From Microbacterium sp. SSM24 (GTDB lineage: Bacteria; Actinomycetota; Actinomycetes; Actinomycetales; Microbacteriaceae), in the NCBI RefSeq assembly GCF_025989145.1, contig NZ_JAPDNQ010000002.1, positions 186,001-250,000 of the forward strand: DNA of 64,000 bases, given 5' to 3'. A program made the translations under genes and the position numbers. How positions within the stretch are numbered: the stretch's first letter is position 1; every line of letters begins with the position of its first letter. Shown here one piece after another: positions 24,279 to 34,600 of the stretch. The notes beneath the pieces were generated by a model, which made no database searches, had not been told where the DNA came from, and saw nothing but the letters and a program-made list of their open reading frames with translations.

Positions 24279-25835
24279 ATGGCGACTTTCGGCACCCTCT
24301 CCGACCGGCTCACCGAGACCTTCCGCAACCTCCGCACCAAGGGCAAGCTCACGCCCGCGGACGTCGACGGCACGGTCCGCGAGATCCGGCGCGCCCTGCT
24401 CGACGCCGACGTGGCCCTGCCCGTCGTCAAGGAGTTCACCGCCAAGGTGCGCGAGCGTGCGCTCGGCGACGAGGTCAACCGCGCGCTCAACCCGGCGCAG
24501 CAGGTCGTCCAGATCGTCAACGAGGAGCTCGTCGCGATCCTCGGCGGACAGCAGCGCCGCCTGCAGTTCGCGAAGACCCCGCCGACGGTGATCATGCTGG
24601 CCGGTCTGCAGGGCTCCGGAAAGACGACGTTTGCGGGCAAGCTCGCGAAGATGCTCGAGAAGGACGGTCACACCCCGCTCCTCATCGCCGCCGACCTTCA
24701 GCGTCCGAACGCCGTGAACCAGCTCCAGGTGGTCGCCGAGCGCGCCGGTGCCGCGGTCTACGCGCCCGAGCCCGGCAACGGCGTCGGCGACCCGGTCCAG
24801 GTCGCCAAGGACGGCGTCGAGCTCGCGCGCCGGCAGCAGCACGACATCGTCATCATCGACACGGCCGGGCGGCTCGGCGTGGACGCCGAGCTGATGAAGC
24901 AGGCCGCCGACATCCGCACCGCGACCGACCCCGACGAGGTGCTGTTCGTCATCGACGCGATGATCGGTCAGGATGCCGTCAACACGGCCAAGGCCTTCCA
25001 GGACGGCGTCGACTTCACCGGCGTCGTGCTCTCGAAGCTCGACGGCGACGCGCGCGGCGGCGCCGCGCTGTCGGTCGCATCGATCACCGGTCGCCCCATC
25101 ATCTTCGCCTCCACCGGCGAAGGACTCGACGACCTCGAGGCGTTCCACCCCGACCGCATGGCGAGCCGCATCCTCGACCTCGGCGACATCCTCACCCTCA
25201 TCGAGCAGGCCCAGCAGGCCTTCGATGAGGAAGAGGCCATGAAGATGGCCGAGAAGCTCGCGACCGAGACCTTCACGCTCGAGGACTTCCTCGAGCAGAT
25301 GCAGCAGATGAAGAAGATGGGCTCCATGAAGAAGATGCTGGGGATGCTCCCCGGCATGGGCTCCATGAAGGACCAGCTCGAGAACTTCGACGAGCGAGAG
25401 ATCGATCGCACCGAGGCCATCATCCGCTCGATGACGCCCGGCGAGCGACGCAACCCGAAGGTGCTCAACGGCTCTCGCCGCCTGCGCATCGCGCGCGGCG
25501 CCGGGATGACGGTGACCGACGTGAACCAGCTCGTCCAGCGGTTCGACCAGGCCGCCAAGATGATGAAGACCGTCGCGCGCGGCGGTGTGCCCAACATCCC
25601 CGGCATGGGGCCGATCCCCGGAGGCGGCCGTCCCGGCGCCTCGGCGAAGCGCGGCAAGCAGCAGAAGGCGAAGGGGTCGCGATCGGGCAACCCGGCCAAG
25701 CGGGCGGCCGAGAACGCCGGTGTCGCGGCGGCTCCGACCGCGCCGACGGGCTCCGGATTCGGTCTGGGCGGTGCGAAGGGCGGGCCGAGCGAGGCCGACC
25801 TCGCCGAGCTGCAGAAGATGCTCGGCAAGGGCTGA
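24279..25835 (+). CDS. ffh: Signal recognition particle protein Ffh
   Basis: The SRP54 GTPase that binds signal sequences and 4.5S RNA. The 518 residues have N and G domains (GLQGSGKTTFAGKLA, DTAGRL, SKLDGDARGG) and a methionine-rich M domain (repeated MKKM, GMLPGMGSM) that holds the RNA-binding SMTPGERRNPKVLNGSRRLR. A 75-residue low-complexity C-terminal tail rich in Gly, Lys and Ala follows, as is usual in actinobacteria. TAAACT (24264-24269) is a probable -10 nine bases before ATG 24279. Confidence 0.96.
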   Translation: MATFGTLSDRLTETFRNLRTKGKLTPADVDGTVREIRRALLDADVALPVVKEFTAKVRERALGDEVNRALNPAQQVVQIVNEELVAILGGQQRRLQFAKTPPTVIMLAGLQGSGKTTFAGKLAKMLEKDGHTPLLIAADLQRPNAVNQLQVVAERAGAAVYAPEPGNGVGDPVQVAKDGVELARRQQHDIVIIDTAGRLGVDAELMKQAADIRTATDPDEVLFVIDAMIGQDAVNTAKAFQDGVDFTGVVLSKLDGDARGGAALSVASITGRPIIFASTGEGLDDLEAFHPDRMASRILDLGDILTLIEQAQQAFDEEEAMKMAEKLATETFTLEDFLEQMQQMKKMGSMKKMLGMLPGMGSMKDQLENFDEREIDRTEAIIRSMTPGERRNPKVLNGSRRLRIARGAGMTVTDVNQLVQRFDQAAKMMKTVARGGVPNIPGMGPIPGGGRPGASAKRGKQQKAKGSRSGNPAKRAAENAGVAAAPTAPTGSGFGLGGAKGGPSEADLAELQKMLGKG

Positions 25836-25940
25836 TCCGCTCCTCGCGGGCCCCGCGGCCGTCGGCGTTCGGTACGTTGGAACATGGGCGGTGCACCGCG
25901 CCGGCTGGGACGAACGATCTGGGGGGATCGGCAGAGATGA

Positions 25941-27101
25941 GTGACGACGGCTGAAAGCGTCTTCGCGCGAGACGCACCCCTGTTCGTGGAGAGCGAGTCA
26001 GGGCGGATCGAACGGTATCCGCGCAACGCCTGGCTGCGCTGGGGGCTGCGGCTGCTGGCCGCCGTGCCCTTCATCGTCATCGCCGCCTGGTTCCAGATCG
26101 CCTCGGGCGGAGACTGGAGCGACACGGCGAACGGAGCGCTGGCGGCGCGGGTCGACGGGCTGCCGTGGGGATCGTCGGATGTCGCGGCGCTCGCTGAGCT
26201 CTACCCGATCCTGACCAGTGTCCTCGCCCTCGTCATCCCCGGCGGCGCGCTGGGCCTCGCGATCGCGGGTGCGCTCGTCGGCGGACTCCTGCTCCAGCTG
26301 ATCGTCCAGTCGATGCAGCGCAAGGAGTTCCCGCAGCCGGTGCGGATCGTCTTCGTCGCGACCCTGGCGCTCACGCCGATGTTCGCCTACGTCATGACGA
26401 CGAGCTTCGAGGCCGCCCTCGGCCTCACGTTCTTCGGACTCGGGATGGTCGACCTCGTGCGGTTCGTGACCTATGCGAACACGCAGGCCGGCTTCCGCGC
26501 GGGACTGCTGTTCGCCTGCTCCGCCCTGTCGGACTCCACCGGTCTCTTCGTCGCGATCGTGGCCGCGCTGGCGGCCGCCTTCCTCGTGCGGTCGAGGTCG
26601 GCCTCGCGAGCGGCCAACGCGATCGTCGTCGTGTTCCCCACCCTCGCGCTGATCGGATCGCTGGTCGTGCTCGGCATCGCGTTCCGCCTCGGTCCGCTCG
26701 CCATGATCCGCGGGAATCTCGAGTGGGACCCGGCGCGCGCCGCCATCGTCGCGGAGTACCTCCTGAGCCCCTCCGGACTGCTCTATCTCGCGCCGACGAT
26801 CGTCGTCGTCCTCACCGCGATCGCCCTTCGCTATCCGGGCGTCGGACTGGTCGCGCCTGTCATGACCGCGATGATCCTGCTCGCGTTCATCCTGGGACTC
26901 ACGCCACCGGGCGTCGCGGGGATCAACTACCTGCTCATGCTCCTCGTGGCCGTGGCCGTCGTCCCGAAGCCGACCACACTCGTCAGCATCCTGCTCGTGT
27001 GCACGACGTCGGTGATCCTGTGGGGCATCGGCTGGGCGCAGGCGTTCGACAACGACACCGTGAGCGCCTGGATGGGCACGATCGTCGGAGGTGCGCCGTG
27101 A
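25941..27101 (+). CDS. Polytopic membrane protein paired with a glycosyltransferase
   Basis: A 386-residue integral membrane protein with about nine or ten hydrophobic spans and a 35-residue cytoplasmic start. I do not recognise the family. It overlaps the next gene, a processive-type family 2 glycosyltransferase, by GTGA, so the two are made together and may form a membrane complex for exporting or priming a polysaccharide. GTG 25941 follows the tail of a short open frame and a GCAGAGATGA stretch; the start is therefore moderately certain. Confidence 0.65.
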   Translation: MTTAESVFARDAPLFVESESGRIERYPRNAWLRWGLRLLAAVPFIVIAAWFQIASGGDWSDTANGALAARVDGLPWGSSDVAALAELYPILTSVLALVIPGGALGLAIAGALVGGLLLQLIVQSMQRKEFPQPVRIVFVATLALTPMFAYVMTTSFEAALGLTFFGLGMVDLVRFVTYANTQAGFRAGLLFACSALSDSTGLFVAIVAALAAAFLVRSRSASRAANAIVVVFPTLALIGSLVVLGIAFRLGPLAMIRGNLEWDPARAAIVAEYLLSPSGLLYLAPTIVVVLTAIALRYPGVGLVAPVMTAMILLAFILGLTPPGVAGINYLLMLLVAVAVVPKPTTLVSILLVCTTSVILWGIGWAQAFDNDTVSAWMGTIVGGAP

Positions 27102-28774
27102 CCATGTCGATCGAGATCGATCGCGACCTGCTCGACCCGGACCTGCGAACGACGTACGCGAAGCAGGGCTGGATCCCGGTCAGGCGGACGGATGCCGCGG
27201 TGGAGGTCGCGACGACGGCACCCCTGACCCCGCGACGGCGCGCCCGCATCGAGGCGATCGTCGGCGGCCCGATTGAAGAGCGCCTCGTGGAGCAGTCGGA
27301 GATCGTGGCCGCGCTGACCGGCGCGCTGCGGTCGGAGTATGCGTCGCAGGCCGCGGACGGGCTCCACCGCATGGACCCGGTGCTGTCGGCGCGCTACGTG
27401 CTCTCGACCTCTCAGAAGGTCATCGGCATCGTCCTCGTGCTCCTGGTGGTCGCCTGTGCCGTCGTGTGGCCCGTGGCCACGGTGATGTCGCTGATCGGCA
27501 TCGCGAGCGTGATCTTCCTGGCGAGCACCCTGTTCAAGTTCTTCATCGCGCTGCGCGGCTCGCGATACGACCTCGTGGCGCATGTGCGCCCCGAGGAGAT
27601 CGCCGCGCTGCGCGATGCCGAGATGCCCATGTACACGGTGCTCGTGCCGGTGTTCCGCGAAGCGCGCATCGTCGGCCGACTCGTCGAGAATCTCGGACGG
27701 CTCGACTACCCGACCGACAAGCTCGAGGTGATCATCCTCGTCGAGGAGGAGGACTCCGAGACCCGGGACGCGATCGCCGTCTCCGATCCGCCCGCGCACT
27801 TCCTCGTGGTCACCGTGCCCAAGGGCACGCCGCAGACCAAGCCGCGCGCGTGCAACGTCGGACTCGAGGTCGCGCGCGGGGAATTCCTGGTCATCTATGA
27901 CGCCGAGGACGCCCCGGAGCCCGATCAGCTCAAGAAGACGGTCGTCGCGTTCTCGCGTGCCGACGATTCGGTGGTCGTCATGCAGGCGGCGCTCAACTAC
28001 TTCAACGCGCGCGAGAACGTGCTCACCCGGATGTTCGCGCTCGAGTACAGCTATTGGTTCGACTACATGCTGACGGGTCTCGATGTGGGCGACCTGCCGA
28101 TCCCGCTCGGCGGGACATCCAATCACTTCCGCACGTCGGCGCTGCGGGAGCTGGGCGGATGGGACCCGTACAACGTGACGGAGGATGCCGACCTCGGCAT
28201 CCGGGCGAGCGCACTCGGCTACCGGGTCGGCGTCGTCGACTCCACGACGATGGAGGAGGCGACCTCGCGGGTCGGCATCTTCATCGGCCAGCGCAGTCGC
28301 TGGATCAAGGGCTACATGCAGACCGCGCTGGTGCACGCGCGCCGGCCGTTCCGGCTGATCCGCCGGATCGGACTGCGGAGGTTCGCGTCGTTCACGCTCC
28401 TCATCGCCGGCACACCGCTGACGTTCCTCGGAGTGATCCCCTTCACAGCCTTGACCATCGTGTCGTTCCTGATCCCGTGGGCGAGCATCACGCCGGCGTT
28501 CCCGCCGGCGATCCTGTGGATCTGCCTGCTGAACTTCCTCGTCGGCAACGCGCTGATGGTCTACCTGAACATGATGGGGCCGTACAAGCGCGGCGCCTTC
28601 TGGCTCGTGGGATGGGCGGTCCTCAACCCCGTCTACTGGCTGCTGCACTCGCTCGCGTCGTACAAGGCGCTGTGGCAGCTCATCACGAAGCCCCACTACT
28701 GGCAGAAGACCGAGCACGGGATGTCGCACTTCACCATCGAGGGAGTAGCGGGACCGGCGCCCGCGGAGTCCTAG
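27098..28774 (+). CDS. Membrane family 2 glycosyltransferase (cellulose-synthase-like)
   Basis: A 558-residue enzyme. Residues 1-90 resemble the N-terminal domain of type II secretion ATPases ([26 protein letters not shown]), as in NdvC-like transferases. Two membrane spans (about 105-150) follow, then a GT-A domain with a UDP-sugar Asp region ([12 protein letters not shown]), the base motif TEDADLG and QRSRW, and three or four C-terminal spans. These D,D,TED,QxxRW residues mark processive beta-glycan synthesis. GTG 27098 is chosen because GGAGG is six bases upstream and it overlaps the preceding stop. The polymer made is unknown. Confidence 0.8.
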   Translation: MTMSIEIDRDLLDPDLRTTYAKQGWIPVRRTDAAVEVATTAPLTPRRRARIEAIVGGPIEERLVEQSEIVAALTGALRSEYASQAADGLHRMDPVLSARYVLSTSQKVIGIVLVLLVVACAVVWPVATVMSLIGIASVIFLASTLFKFFIALRGSRYDLVAHVRPEEIAALRDAEMPMYTVLVPVFREARIVGRLVENLGRLDYPTDKLEVIILVEEEDSETRDAIAVSDPPAHFLVVTVPKGTPQTKPRACNVGLEVARGEFLVIYDAEDAPEPDQLKKTVVAFSRADDSVVVMQAALNYFNARENVLTRMFALEYSYWFDYMLTGLDVGDLPIPLGGTSNHFRTSALRELGGWDPYNVTEDADLGIRASALGYRVGVVDSTTMEEATSRVGIFIGQRSRWIKGYMQTALVHARRPFRLIRRIGLRRFASFTLLIAGTPLTFLGVIPFTALTIVSFLIPWASITPAFPPAILWICLLNFLVGNALMVYLNMMGPYKRGAFWLVGWAVLNPVYWLLHSLASYKALWQLITKPHYWQKTEHGMSHFTIEGVAGPAPAES

Positions 28775-29931
28775 GCCGTGCCCGCGAGGTGATCGCGGAG
28801 CGTGGGTCCCGAGCGGAACTCGCGGATGAGGTGACGCACGACCTCGCGCAGATCGCCGTCCGCGGCATCCGCCACCACGAGCTGTCGTGCGTAGCTGGCG
28901 CCCTGGGTGAGGATCGTCTCGACGCCCGCCAGTTCGCGCGAGCACTTCAGCTCGACCGCGATGTCGGCGACGCGCGCGAGCGTCTCGCGCAGGTGCTCGG
29001 CGACGGGCCTCTGCGTGCCCGCCCTGTCCACGATGATGCGGGCGTCGAGACCGTACCGGGCGGCGCGCCACTTGTTCTCGCGGACGAACCACGGCTGGAG
29101 GGTCGGCAGCGTTCGTCCCTCGTCGAGCTCACGGGAGAAGTGCTCGACGAGAACCTGGACGAGGGCGGCGATCGCCGCCAGTTCGGGGAGCGTCGACATG
29201 CCGTCGCACGCGCGCACTTCGATCGTGCCCCAGCGGGGAGCGGGACGGATGTCCCAGCGCACCTCGGTCGCGTCCTCCATCACGCCGGTGCCCACCAGAT
29301 CGTCGAGGTAGGCCTCGAACTGCGCCCAGTCCTCCAGCGGCCAGGGCAGACCCGCGGTGGGCAGCTGCTGGAACACCAGCGACCGGTTCGACGCGTACCC
29401 CGTGCGGTCTCCCGCCCAGAACGGGCTCGATGCCGAGAGCGCCTGCAGGTGGGGGAGGTACACGGCGAGGGCGTTGATGATCGGGAACACCTTGTCGACG
29501 TCGTCGACCCCGACGTGGACGTGGATTCCCCAGATCATCATGTTGCGGCCCCACCACTGGGTGCGCTCGATGAGCTTGTGGTACCGCGTCTTGTCGGTGA
29601 CCTGCTGGTCGTACCACTGCGCGAACGGGTGGCTTCCCGCGCACAGCAGCTCGACGCCGAGGGGCGTGGTCTCGGTGCGCACCGCGGCGATCGCATCGGC
29701 GATGTCGTCGACGGCCGCCGCGACGGTGTCGCCGATGCCGCTCGTCACCTCGACGGTGTTCGTCAGCAGCTCGCCGGTCACGGTGTATCGCTCGAGGGCG
29801 GTCCTCTCCTCGAGGTCGGCGAGCACCTCGGGCGCGCGGGGCGCCAGATCGCCGGTCTCGCCATCGGCGAGCATGAGCTCCCACTCGAGCCCGACGGACG
29901 AACGGGCGGATGTCGCGAAGGGCACCGTCAT
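28771..29931 (-). CDS. ybdK: YbdK-type glutamate-cysteine ligase 2 family protein
   Basis: A 386-residue carboxylate-amine ligase of the GCS2 family, predicted to join glutamate to an amine such as cysteine at ATP cost. The N-terminus [12 protein letters not shown], the [15 protein letters not shown] block and [15 protein letters not shown] are characteristic. Actinobacteria use mycothiol rather than glutathione, so the physiological product is uncertain. The start is ATG 29931, with CACAAT (ATTGTG, 29938-29943) exactly six bases upstream. Its stop codon overlaps the stop of the opposing glycosyltransferase (CTAG). Confidence 0.82.
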   Translation of the reverse strand: MTVPFATSARSSVGLEWELMLADGETGDLAPRAPEVLADLEERTALERYTVTGELLTNTVEVTSGIGDTVAAAVDDIADAIAAVRTETTPLGVELLCAGSHPFAQWYDQQVTDKTRYHKLIERTQWWGRNMMIWGIHVHVGVDDVDKVFPIINALAVYLPHLQALSASSPFWAGDRTGYASNRSLVFQQLPTAGLPWPLEDWAQFEAYLDDLVGTGVMEDATEVRWDIRPAPRWGTIEVRACDGMSTLPELAAIAALVQVLVEHFSRELDEGRTLPTLQPWFVRENKWRAARYGLDARIIVDRAGTQRPVAEHLRETLARVADIAVELKCSRELAGVETILTQGASYARQLVVADAADGDLREVVRHLIREFRSGPTLRDHLAGTA

Positions 29932-30038
29932 GGCCACATTGTGGCATGCAGCGCACCTGAGACGGGCGGTTCGCGGCATGGTGAGTCATCTGGTGGGCCG
30001 GGGGATGGACACGCTGCGCGACCGGTCCCGAGGGCCGG

Positions 30039-30192
30039 TTCGCGGGGGGCCTCGCGATCTGGCAGAATAGAGGGTCGGATCACCCTCTCGACCCTCTATC
30101 CGGAGGGGAGATCCTCCTCAGAGCTTCCGCCGGGTGTGCACCCCACGCTCCAGGCGATCGGTTCGTTCACTTCCCACACATTCAGGAGAATC
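30039..30192 (+). promoter_or_regulatory. rpsP promoter and leader
   Basis: TTCGCG (30039-30044) and CAGAAT (30063-30068) with 18 bases between form a plausible promoter. CAGAAT in the same GGCAGAAT context also precedes rplS. A leader of about 118 bases follows, with small inverted repeats (CCCTCTATCCGGAGGGG, GGAGATCCTCC), ending in AGGAG before GTG 30193. Ribosomal-protein feedback on such leaders is common but not shown here. Confidence 0.5.
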
Positions 30193-30624
30193 GTGGCTGT
30201 CAAGATCCGTCTCAAGCGACTCGGAAAGATCCGCGCGCCCTACTACCGCATCGTCGTCGCCGACTCGCGCACCAAGCGCGACGGTCGCGTCATCGAGGAG
30301 ATCGGCAAGTACCACCCGACCGAGCAGCCCTCGTTCATCGAGGTCGACTCGGAGCGTGCGCAGTACTGGCTGAGCGTCGGCGCGCAGCCGACCGAGCAGG
30401 TGCTCGTGCTCCTCAAGCTCACCGGCGACTGGGGCACCTTCAAGGGCGACAAGAACGCCGTCTCGACCGTGCAGACGCGCGAAGCGAAGGCTGCCTTCGA
30501 GATCGACTCCTCGAAGAAGTCGGTCATCAAGCCCAAGGCTGAGAAGAAGGCCGAGGAGCCCGTTGCGGCTCCCGCCGACGAGGCGACCGACGCGGCCGAT
30601 GAGGCCGCCGAGTCCGCCGAGTAA
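30193..30624 (+). CDS. rpsP: 30S ribosomal protein S16
   Basis: A small-subunit assembly protein. The 143 residues start [20 protein letters not shown] and keep the full S16 fold over about 85 residues. The remaining 50 are a Lys/Glu/Ala-rich tail, as in other actinobacterial S16 proteins. GTG 30193 has AGGAG five bases upstream. It heads the rpsP-KH-rimM set. Confidence 0.96.
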   Translation: MAVKIRLKRLGKIRAPYYRIVVADSRTKRDGRVIEEIGKYHPTEQPSFIEVDSERAQYWLSVGAQPTEQVLVLLKLTGDWGTFKGDKNAVSTVQTREAKAAFEIDSSKKSVIKPKAEKKAEEPVAAPADEATDAADEAAESAE

Positions 30625-30628
30625 TCCG

Positions 30629-30859
30629 TTGCTGGCCGCCGCGCTCGAGCACGTCGTCAAGGGGATCGTCGATCACCCCGACGCCGTGCGCATCGACTCG
30701 TCCACGTCGCCGCGAGGCGACGTTCTCGAGGTGCACGTCCACCCCGATGACCGGGGTCGCGTGATCGGGCGCGGCGGCCGTACGGCCAAAGCCCTGCGCA
30801 CCCTCATCAGCGCGCTCGCCGACGGCCGGCGCGTGCGCGTCGACGTCGCGGACGACTGA
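30629..30859 (+). CDS. khpA: KH-domain RNA-binding protein (YlqC/KhpA type)
   Basis: A 76-residue single KH domain with VIGRGGRTAKAL as the GxxG RNA-binding loop and RVRVDV at the end. It is placed between rpsP and rimM as in most Gram-positive bacteria, and in other species it partners KhpB. No ATG or GTG fits the family start. The TTG at 30629, five bases after the rpsP stop, gives the expected LLAAALEHVVKGIV beginning. It has no good ribosome site, so it probably depends on ribosomes finishing rpsP. Confidence 0.88.
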   Translation: MLAAALEHVVKGIVDHPDAVRIDSSTSPRGDVLEVHVHPDDRGRVIGRGGRTAKALRTLISALADGRRVRVDVADD

Positions 30860-30860
30860 G

Positions 30861-31523
30861 GTGGCAGGCGACACGAACGAGCCGGGTGAGAGCCCGGACA
30901 GCTCAGCGAAGGCATCCGCCCCGTCCGGCAAGACGCAGCTGCGCGTCGGACGTCTGGTGAAGGCCCACGGCCTCAAGGGCGCCATCAAGCTCGAGCTCTA
31001 CACCGACGACCCCGAGGGCCGTTTCGCCCCCGGCGCCACGTTCACGCTCCAGGTGCCCGAGGCATCGCCGTGGCACGGCAAGCCGCTCACGGTGCGCGAG
31101 TTCCGCTGGATGAACAGTCACCCCGTCGCGTTCTTCGAGGGCGTCGACGACCGGGCCGGCGCCGAGGAGCTGATCCGCGCGATCCTCTGGATCGACCAGG
31201 ACACCGACGCCGCCCCCACCGAAGACGACGCGTGGTTCGATCACCAGCTCGTCGGTCTCGACGTGGTGCGCGACGGCGTCACCGTGGGGCGCGTCATCCG
31301 CGTCGACCACATGCCCGCGCAGGACCTCCTCATCGTGCGCACGACTCCGGATGCCGCGCACGGCGAGCCCCAGGAGATCCTGGTGCCCTTCGTGAAGGCG
31401 ATCGTGCCCGAGGTCGACATCACCGCGGGCCGGGTCGTGGTGACGCCGCCTGCGGGTCTCTTCGAGGAGATCCCCGGCGCCGACGACGCGGAGCCGCGCG
31501 ACGAGGACTCCGCCGACGCCTGA
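30861..31523 (+). CDS. rimM: Ribosome maturation factor RimM
   Basis: Helps 30S maturation and binds S19. The 220 residues have an N-terminal RimM domain (LRVGRLVKAHGLKGAIKLELY) and a C-terminal PRC barrel (LVGLDVVRDGVTVGRVIRVDH and GRVVVTPPAGL). A 25-residue variable start and an acidic tail are extra. GTG 30861 begins one base after the KH gene stop. trmD normally follows directly, but here it is 5.8 kb further on. Confidence 0.94.
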   Translation: MAGDTNEPGESPDSSAKASAPSGKTQLRVGRLVKAHGLKGAIKLELYTDDPEGRFAPGATFTLQVPEASPWHGKPLTVREFRWMNSHPVAFFEGVDDRAGAEELIRAILWIDQDTDAAPTEDDAWFDHQLVGLDVVRDGVTVGRVIRVDHMPAQDLLIVRTTPDAAHGEPQEILVPFVKAIVPEVDITAGRVVVTPPAGLFEEIPGADDAEPRDEDSADA

Positions 31524-31630
31524 GGCGCGGCATCCGCTCACTCACGCCCGCCGACCGGCGTGAGCGCGATGTGATCCGCCGGTAACACCGCACACGACCG
31601 CGTGGAACATCGGTCGGCGATCATCGGGGC

Positions 31631-34600
31631 ATGGCCACGATCGCACGCCCGGCGGAGCCCGCCTCGGGCGCGCCGGTGGGCGAGCTGCGCACCGTGTGCT
31701 CGTATTGCGGGGTCGGCTGCGGCATCTCGGTGTTGCCCGCCGACGCGGGCTCCCTCGCCAGAGCGGTGGGCGACAAGGCGCACCCCGCGAACGCGGGACG
31801 GCTCTGCACGAAGGGTGCGACGCACGTCGATCTGATGCACGCGCCCGGACGGATGACGACGGCGTTCGTGCGACCCGCGCGGGGCGAGGATGCCGTCCCG
31901 GTGCCCCACGGCACGGCGATCGCCGAGGCAGGCCGCCGGCTGCGCGCCATCGTCGACGAGCACGGCCCCGACTCCGTCGCGCTGTACGTGTCGGGACAGA
32001 TGTCGATCGAAGCGCAGTACCTCTCGAACAAGCTCGTCAAGGGGTATCTGCGCGGCCTTCACATCGAGTCGAACTCGCGGCTGTGCATGGCGTCGGCGGG
32101 CACGGGTTACAAGCAGTCGCTCGGAGCCGACGGGCCTCCGGGCTCGTACGAGGACTTCGACGCGGCCGACCTGTTCTTCGTCATCGGCTCGAACATGGCC
32201 GACTGTCACCCGATCCTCTTCCTGCGGATGGCGGATCGGCTGAAGCAGGGCGCGAAGCTCATCGTGGTGGATCCACGACGGACCGCAACGGCCGAGCGTG
32301 CCGACCTGTACCTGCCGATCCGGCCCGGCACCGATCTCGCGCTGCTGAATGGGCTCCTCCATCTCCTCGTCGACGGCGGCGCGATCGACGCCGACTTCAT
32401 CGCAGAGCACACCGAGGGCTGGGAGGCGATGCCCGCGTTCCTCGCCGACTACACACCTCAGGCGGTGGCGCGCGCGACCGGTCTCGCCGAGGACGACATC
32501 CGCACCGCTGCGCGCTGGATCGCCGAGGCGGGCGAGTGGATGTCGCTGTGGACGATGGGTCTGAACCAGTCGACGCAGGGGACATGGCACACCAACGCGA
32601 TCTGCAACCTTCACCTCGCGACGGGCGCGATCTGCCGGACCGGCAGCGGGCCGTTCTCGCTGACGGGTCAGCCCAACGCCATGGGCGGACGCGAGATGGG
32701 CTACATGGGGCCAGGGCTCCCCGGCCAGCGCGCGGTGTTCGACGCCGGCGACCGAGCGTTCGTCGAGGACGTGTGGGGGCTCCCCGCCGGCACGATCCGC
32801 CCGGAGGCGGGTACGGGCACGATCGAGCTGTACCGGTCGATGGCGGCCGGCGATATCAAGGCCGCGTGGATCATCTGCACGAACCCGGTCGCGTCGGTCG
32901 CGAACCGCCGCACGGTGATCGAGGGGCTCGAGGCCGCCGAACTGGTCATCGCGCAGGACGTCTTCACCGAGACCGCCACCAACGCGTATGCCGACATCCT
33001 GCTGCCCGCCACCCTGTGGGTCGAGTCCGAGGGCGTCATGACGAGCAGCGACCGCACGATGACCCTCGTGCCGCGCGCCATCGACCCTCCCGGCGACGCG
33101 CATCCCGACTGGCTCACGATCTGCCTCGTGGCGCGCGCGATGGGATTCGACGAGGGGTTCGGCTTCGCCAGTGCAGAAGAGGTCTTCGACGAGATCCGGC
33201 GGTTCTGGAACCCGAAGACCGGATGGGACGTGCGCGGCGTCGGCTACGAACGGCTGCGCCGCGGTCCCGTGCAGTGGCCCGCGCCACCCGACGACGCGGA
33301 GGCGCGGCATCCGATCCGCTATCTCAACGACGGCAGAAGCCAGAGCCTGCACCGGGAGGCCGACGGGACGGTGCCGCGCCTCGCGTTCGCAACGCCGTCC
33401 CGCCGCGCGCAGTTCTTCGCGCGACCGCATCTCGGGCCGAGGGAGCTGCCGGACGACGACTTCCCCTGGATCCTCAACACCGGTCGGCTGCAGCACCAGT
33501 GGCACACGATGACGAAGACCGGCAGAGTCGGCAAGCTCGTCAAGCTGAACCCCGACCCGTTCGTCGAGATCCACCCGCAGGACGCACAGGCGCAGGCGAT
33601 CTCCGCCGGTGACCTCGTCGAGGTCGCCTCCCGCAGAGGGCGGGTCGTGCTGCCCGCGGTGGTGACCGATCGCGTGCGCCCCGGATGCTGCTTCGCGCCG
33701 TTCCACTGGAACGACGAGCACGGCGAGTACCTCACGGTCAACGCGGTCACCAGCGACGCGGTGGATCCTGCGTCGCTGCAGCCGGAGTTCAAATACGCCG
33801 CCGTGTCGCTGCGGCGCGTCGGCCCCGGCCCGAGCAGCGCGCCGGGCGACGCGAACGAGCGGATGCCGCATCCCGGCGACGCGCACGCGGTCCTCGCGGG
33901 CGTCGTCGGTCAGGCGCCGCCCGCCCTGGACGAGGCCGAGAGAGCGTATGTGTCGGGCTTCCTCAGGGCACTGGAGGTCGCTCCCGTCGAAACGGGGATG
34001 GTGCCGGTGCTGCCGGCGTCCGCGCCGCTGGGCGCCGCTCCGAGGGCCTGGCTGGACGGGGTGCTCGCGGGACTGTACTCACGGGCGCCGCGGGGCTCCG
34101 GGCAGACCGCCGACGTGCCCGGCGCGGTCACCGTGCTCTGGGGATCGCAGACCGGCAATGCCGAGGAGGTCGCCGTCACCTGCGCGGCGACCCTGACGTC
34201 GCGGGGCATCCCGGCACGGACGGTGAGCATGGTCGACATGTCCCTCACCGAACTGTCGGCCGCGCGTCGCGTCCTCGTGGTGACGTCGACCTTCGGCGAC
34301 GGCGGTCCGCCCGACAACGCCACCGACCTGTGGACCGCGCTCAACAGCGACGTCGCCCCGACGCTCGGCGGCCTCGACTACGCCGTGTTCGCGATCGGCG
34401 ACCCGAGCTACGACGACTTCTGCGGCCACGGACGCAGCATCGATGAGCGCCTCAGCGCGCTGGGGGCGACCGCGCTGCTCCCGCGCGTGGACTGCGAGCC
34501 GGACTACGCCGAGCCCGCGGCCGCGTGGCTCGACCGGGTGATCGCGACGTTCGCCGAGGAAGCGGCATCCGTCCCGACCGTCGCCGCCGCGGCACCGCCG

